Below, piece after piece: positions 52,441 through 52,577 of a stretch of 52,577 nt of DNA. The stretch is from assembly GCA_903832735.1 (NCBI GenBank), contig CAILCO010000116.1, forward strand, positions 1 through 52,577. Reading direction: 5' to 3'. Origin of the DNA: an uncultured Sterolibacterium sp. GTDB taxonomy: Bacteria; Pseudomonadota; Gammaproteobacteria; Burkholderiales; Rhodocyclaceae. Below the pieces are notes generated by a model, which saw only the letters and a program-made list of their open reading frames with translations, was not told where the DNA came from and did no database searches. Each line of letters starts with the position of its first letter. Positions within the stretch are counted from its first letter, which is position 1. Both the position numbers and the translations under genes were made by a program.

Positions 52441-52577
52441 CGCGAGTTCAAATTCGAAGTGCAACTCTTGATTAACCAGTGGAGTGGGCGAGATGCGATA
52501 GCATCCGAGCCCCTAGACCTCCAAGTCAAAGTTGCCAAGAATGAACTACACACATCTCACCCAAGACGAACGGTACC
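52441..52577 (+). mobile_element. Left end of an IS30-family insertion sequence
   Basis: The sequence from about 52441 (GAGTTCAAATTCGAAGTGCA at 52444-52463 probably forms the terminal inverted repeat) leads directly to an IS30-type transposase start at 52541. The exact left boundary and target duplication cannot be set, since the right end lies outside the window. Confidence 0.6.
52541..52577 (+). CDS. IS30-family transposase (N-terminal fragment at window edge)
   Basis: The last 37 bases encode MNYTHLTQDERY, the near-invariant N-terminus of IS30-family transposases. The gene is cut by the end of the window, so its integrity is unknown. Confidence 0.75.
   Translation, partial: MNYTHLTQDERY

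Overview
The window looks like a chromosomal segment of a Gram-negative, high-GC betaproteobacterium. Supporting signs are a groESL operon with a perfect CIRCE operator, an ActP/DUF4212/DUF485 symporter cluster, a TorF-type outer-membrane porin, a LigW-like/AAHS aromatic-acid pair and many sigma-54 promoters. The family Rhodocyclaceae or a relative is a guess from gene content, not a measurement.

Layout. 0.3-1.1 kb: a TacA/TacT-like (DUF1778/GNAT) toxin-antitoxin pair. 1.3-3.8 kb: a PAS-containing membrane histidine kinase. 4.2 kb: tRNA-Phe(GAA). 4.3-9.5 kb: an operon of an OmpR-type regulator, its sensor kinase, and a sodium:solute (acetate-type) symporter with three small membrane proteins. 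9.7-11.8 kb: groEL-groES under CIRCE. 11.9-12.5 kb: an exported peroxiredoxin behind a long perfect palindrome. 12.5-15.8 kb: a partner-switching module (receiver-PP2C-kinase protein, STAS protein, chemoreceptor-like protein).

16-25.6 kb: a five-gene operon of circularly permuted ATP-grasp, Alpha-E and transglutaminase-like proteins. This is a family-predicted amidoligase/peptide-type system with no established product. 25.6-30.5 kb: a divergently transcribed chemoreceptor and PAS-GGDEF-EAL protein. 30.6-33.5 kb: an OFA-type transporter and a gamma-glutamyltransferase. 33.8-36.5 kb: an ABC solute-binding protein, a TorF-like porin and an unknown protein. 41.1-36.5 kb (minus strand): ABC permease, ATPase, creatininase-family amidohydrolase, GlnT-like ligase and a NikR-like regulator. 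48.3-41.3 kb (minus strand): a guanidine-I (ykkC) riboswitch followed by two DUF1989 proteins, a urea/guanidine carboxylase and allophanate hydrolase, i.e. a guanidine-degradation operon. 48.6-52.1 kb: a LysR regulator divergent from a LigW-like decarboxylase and an aromatic-acid transporter. 52.1-52.6 kb: decayed porin leader repeats and the left end of an IS30-family element.

The main new observation is regulatory. From 16 to 48.6 kb I see six candidate promoters with exact sigma-54 GG-N10-GC geometry, placed before the ATP-grasp operon, the chemoreceptor, the GGDEF-EAL gene, the transporter/GGT pair, the solute-binding protein and the ABC/GlnT operon. A seventh precedes the guanidine riboswitch. 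Three of these intergenic regions carry the same 13-mer, CACCACTNTGGTG, which matches the core of the NtrC operator; others carry degenerate versions. I infer a nitrogen-scavenging regulon that joins guanidine breakdown, gamma-glutamyl amide/amine metabolism, chemotaxis, c-di-GMP signalling and the uncharacterised ATP-grasp/Alpha-E/transglutaminase pathway.
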